From positions 1 to 7,974 of the forward strand of contig JAUXBD010000043.1 of the NCBI GenBank assembly GCA_030619585.1: a stretch of 7,974 nucleotides of DNA. Reading direction: 5' to 3'. Source of the DNA: Desulfobacteraceae bacterium (GTDB lineage: Bacteria; Desulfobacterota; Desulfobacteria; Desulfobacterales; SURF-7). The position numbers and the translations under genes are program-made. Below are positions 6,121 to 7,974 of this stretch, piece after piece (position 1 is the stretch's first letter; every line of letters begins with the position of its first letter). The notes under the pieces were generated by a model that worked only from the letters and a program-made list of their open reading frames with translations, was not told where the DNA came from and did not search any database.

Positions 6121-7059
6121 ATGCCCTATGATCATGTTCCTGTTATGCCTTTAGAAGTGGAAAGGTTTCTTAACTGCAAACCAGGAAAAATTATTGTAGA
6201 CTGCACCCTTGGAGGTGCTGGCCATGCTAAAGCTATTGTTGAGAAAATTGTTCCTGACGGGCTTATGATCGGCATAGATCAGGATGCAGATGCAATTAAA
6301 AACGCAAAAAAGATTCTAGAACCTTTTAGCGCAAACATATCTCTTTTCCATGACAATTTTGTAAATTTTCCGAAGATTCTGTCAGAGCTGGGTATTAAGG
6401 CGGTTGACGGTATTCTTCTTGATCTTGGACTATCACGCCACCACATTGAAAAAAGCGGTAGGGGGTTTAGTTTCAGAAAGGATGAACCCCTTGATATGAG
6501 AATGGATATCAGGTCCGGTATTTTGGCCAAAGACCTGGTAAACAAGATGGACGCAAAAGGACTTGAGAAAATATTTTTCGAGTTTGGCGAAGAGAAGAGA
6601 ACAAAACAGATAGTACGCAGTATTGTAAAGCAAAGAGCAAAAAAAGAGATACAGTCAAGTAAAGAGCTTGCCCGGATAGTATCCGACGCAATCGCACAAA
6701 GAGCATCTAAAGTTAGCAGAATCCATCCGGCCACCCGAGTATTTATGGCCTTGAGAATAGCTGTCAATAAAGAGCTTGAGCAACTCAGCCTATTTATGGA
6801 AGGGGTCGCCGACTTTCTAAACCCGCAAGGGCGACTGTGTGTTTTGTCATTTCACTCTTTAGAGGACAGGATTGTAAAAAGGAGAATGAAATTTTTTGAA
6901 AAAGGGTGCATATGTCCCCCTGACTTTCCAAAATGCATCTGTAATAAAGAAAAGGTGTTTCGTATTTTGACCAAAAAGGTCCTGCGGCCCACCGAAAAAG
7001 AGGTTGCGGTAAATCCTATGGCAAGGAGCACCAAACTGCGAGTTGCAGAGAGGATATAG
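6121..7059 (+). CDS. rsmH: 16S rRNA (cytosine(1402)-N(4))-methyltransferase RsmH
   Basis: A 312-residue RsmH (MraW), normal length. It uses S-adenosylmethionine to methylate N4 of C1402 in the decoding centre of 16S rRNA. Signatures in order: DHVPVMPLEV at the N-terminus; SAM-binding VDCTLGGAGHA at 26-36; IDQDADAI at 52-59; DLGLSRHHIEKSGRGFSF at 101-118 followed by DEPLDMRMD at 121-129; HPATRVFMALRIAVNKEL at 202-219; SFHSLEDRIVKRRM at 243-256; and a cysteine-rich CICPPDFPKCIC at 263-274 common in the family. It is translationally close-packed: 5 bp after mraZ, and its TAG is directly followed by the ftsL ATG. No strong ribosome site of its own is visible, suggesting coupling to mraZ. Confidence 0.97.
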   Translation: MPYDHVPVMPLEVERFLNCKPGKIIVDCTLGGAGHAKAIVEKIVPDGLMIGIDQDADAIKNAKKILEPFSANISLFHDNFVNFPKILSELGIKAVDGILLDLGLSRHHIEKSGRGFSFRKDEPLDMRMDIRSGILAKDLVNKMDAKGLEKIFFEFGEEKRTKQIVRSIVKQRAKKEIQSSKELARIVSDAIAQRASKVSRIHPATRVFMALRIAVNKELEQLSLFMEGVADFLNPQGRLCVLSFHSLEDRIVKRRMKFFEKGCICPPDFPKCICNKEKVFRILTKKVLRPTEKEVAVNPMARSTKLRVAERI

Positions 7060-7359
7060 ATGGGAAAAAGGAAAAAAAGTAAAAAATCAGCACAGACTAA
7101 GGGAACTTGGGCGGGAATAATTTTACTTCTGGTTTTAATAGGGGAGTTGTTTTTTTTTACATGGTGCAGGATTCAGTGCAGAGTAACGGGATATGAAATA
7201 TCACAGGAAAAGGTTGACCATGAAAAAAATATAGCTTTGCAGAAGAAATTGAAAGTTGAGCTGGCGCGTCTGAAATCACCGGAGCGGATCGTAAAGATAG
7301 CAAGGGCAGAGCTTGGATTGACAATGCCCAATCCAAAGCAGATGGTTACAATTCCTTAA
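7060..7359 (+). CDS. ftsL: cell division protein FtsL
   Basis: A 99-residue bitopic membrane protein, recognised by position and architecture more than by sequence. It has a short lysine-rich cytoplasmic tail (1-15), one transmembrane helix about 17-36, a charged heptad-like segment about 46-72 suited to the coiled coil with FtsB/DivIC, and the closing pattern SPERIVKIARAELGLTMP (73-90), which is typical of FtsL/DivIC-like proteins. FtsL is part of the FtsQLB complex that activates septal peptidoglycan synthesis. It begins immediately after the rsmH stop; AGAGG just inside the rsmH end serves as ribosome site about seven bases upstream. It sits between rsmH and ftsI as in the standard dcw cluster. 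Confidence 0.9.
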   Translation: MGKRKKSKKSAQTKGTWAGIILLLVLIGELFFFTWCRIQCRVTGYEISQEKVDHEKNIALQKKLKVELARLKSPERIVKIARAELGLTMPNPKQMVTIP

Positions 7360-7363
7360 AATT

Positions 7364-7974
7364 ATGAAAAAAAGTATTAAGGAAAATAAAAAAATGAGGA
7401 TGCGCATCGTTATTATAGGCGTAATCTTTTTTGTCCTGTACACGGCCGTTGGGGCAGGGGCAACCTATTTTCAGCTTTTTTGCAAATCATGGTTGCCGCA
7501 AAGGGCAGCTGCTCAATATGAAAAGAGCTATACTTTCAGGGAAAAACGGGGAACCATCTATGATAGAAAACATAGAGAGCTGGCCGTTACCATAGATGTA
7601 TCTTCAATTGCAGCACACCCGGTCAATGTCAAAGATCCTAAAAAATCGGCAAAGGACCTTTCACGGATTCTTGAAATTGACAACGACACACTTTTAAAAC
7701 AACTTTCATCAAGAAAGTCCTTTGTCTGGATTAAACGACGCATATCATCAAAAGATGCCGGGGCAGTTAAAGATCTCAATATAGCCGGTGTAGAACTTTT
7801 GACAGAGCATAGCAGGATATATCCTAACAAAATTCTTGCCGCTCAGGTTCTTGGTTTTTCGGGAACAGACCATAACGGATTGGAAGGGTTGGAGTTTTAT
7901 TATGATACAAATCTTAAAGGATGTGTCGTCACACACAGGGTTATAAAAGACGCCCTTGGCCGAGGGTTTAAGAC
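7364..7974 (+). CDS. ftsI: peptidoglycan D,D-transpeptidase FtsI/PBP3, N-terminal part, cut by window edge
   Basis: An open frame runs from ATG 7364 off the right edge (203 codons seen). It shows the N-terminal module of a class B penicillin-binding protein: a basic cytoplasmic tail, one membrane anchor about residues 14-37, the pedestal motif RGTIYDRKHRELA (62-74), RIYPNKILAAQVLGFSG (151-167) and NGLEGLEFYYD (171-181). The catalytic transpeptidase domain with the SxxK serine lies beyond the window. FtsI crosslinks septal peptidoglycan with FtsW in division. ATG 7394 (residue 11) is preceded by AAGGA about ten bases upstream and may be the true start, since no ribosome site is seen before 7364. 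It starts 4 bp after the ftsL stop. A SpoVD-like label is possible, but a dcw context after ftsL supports FtsI. Confidence 0.93.
   Translation, partial: MKKSIKENKKMRMRIVIIGVIFFVLYTAVGAGATYFQLFCKSWLPQRAAAQYEKSYTFREKRGTIYDRKHRELAVTIDVSSIAAHPVNVKDPKKSAKDLSRILEIDNDTLLKQLSSRKSFVWIKRRISSKDAGAVKDLNIAGVELLTEHSRIYPNKILAAQVLGFSGTDHNGLEGLEFYYDTNLKGCVVTHRVIKDALGRGFK

Noticed and set aside
6279..6767. 162-codon minus-strand ORF
   Set aside because: Antisense shadow inside rsmH, which is unmistakable in the plus frame.
1..7974. CRISPR array, tRNA, rRNA, integrase or phage genes
   Set aside because: No spaced direct repeats, cloverleaf, rRNA-like stretch or recombinase motif was seen on either strand.

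Overview
The window looks chromosomal, from a moderately AT-rich Gram-negative bacterium. The protein styles fit best with a deltaproteobacterial (Desulfobacterota, Desulfobacterales-like) lineage: an MMPL/RND exporter with a GPERR-type cytoplasmic leader, and a canonical mraZ-rsmH-ftsL-ftsI order. This placement is inferred from sequence character alone and is not proven.

Left part (1-3839), all on the minus strand and read right to left: a cytosolic-looking SGNH/GDSL esterase (3839-3219), then 15 bp later an EamA-type ten-helix permease (3203-2337), then after a 178-bp gap a large RND/MMPL-superfamily exporter (2158 to the left edge, 719 codons visible, C-terminus cut off). The exporter has no stop codon inside the window. 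The esterase and permease probably form an operon; the exporter has its own candidate promoter.

Middle (3840-5668): a divergent intergenic region with back-to-back candidate sigma70 promoters and a 7-bp-arm palindrome. It is followed on the plus strand by a protein of the PncB (nicotinate phosphoribosyltransferase) family (4135-5316). This protein aligns end to end with E. coli PncB (from memory) and keeps the phosphorylatable histidine, but it has replaced most of the nicotinate- and PRPP-contacting signature residues. It therefore looks like a neofunctionalised or regulatory paralog. A hairpin directly abuts its Shine-Dalgarno. Downstream is a gene-free stretch with a roughly 100-bp long-arm inverted repeat (5367-5467) that resembles a MITE or other dispersed repeat.

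Right part (5591-7974), plus strand: the start of the division and cell wall (dcw) cluster. A promoter region and three 10-bp tandem MraZ boxes precede mraZ, which is followed tightly by rsmH, ftsL and the N-terminal third of ftsI (PBP3-type transpeptidase, cut by the right edge). MraZ probably represses its own operon through the boxes. RsmH methylates 16S rRNA. FtsL and FtsI belong to the divisome.

The strongest candidate for something undescribed is the active-site-substituted PncB-like protein with its structured leader. The rest is mostly conventional.
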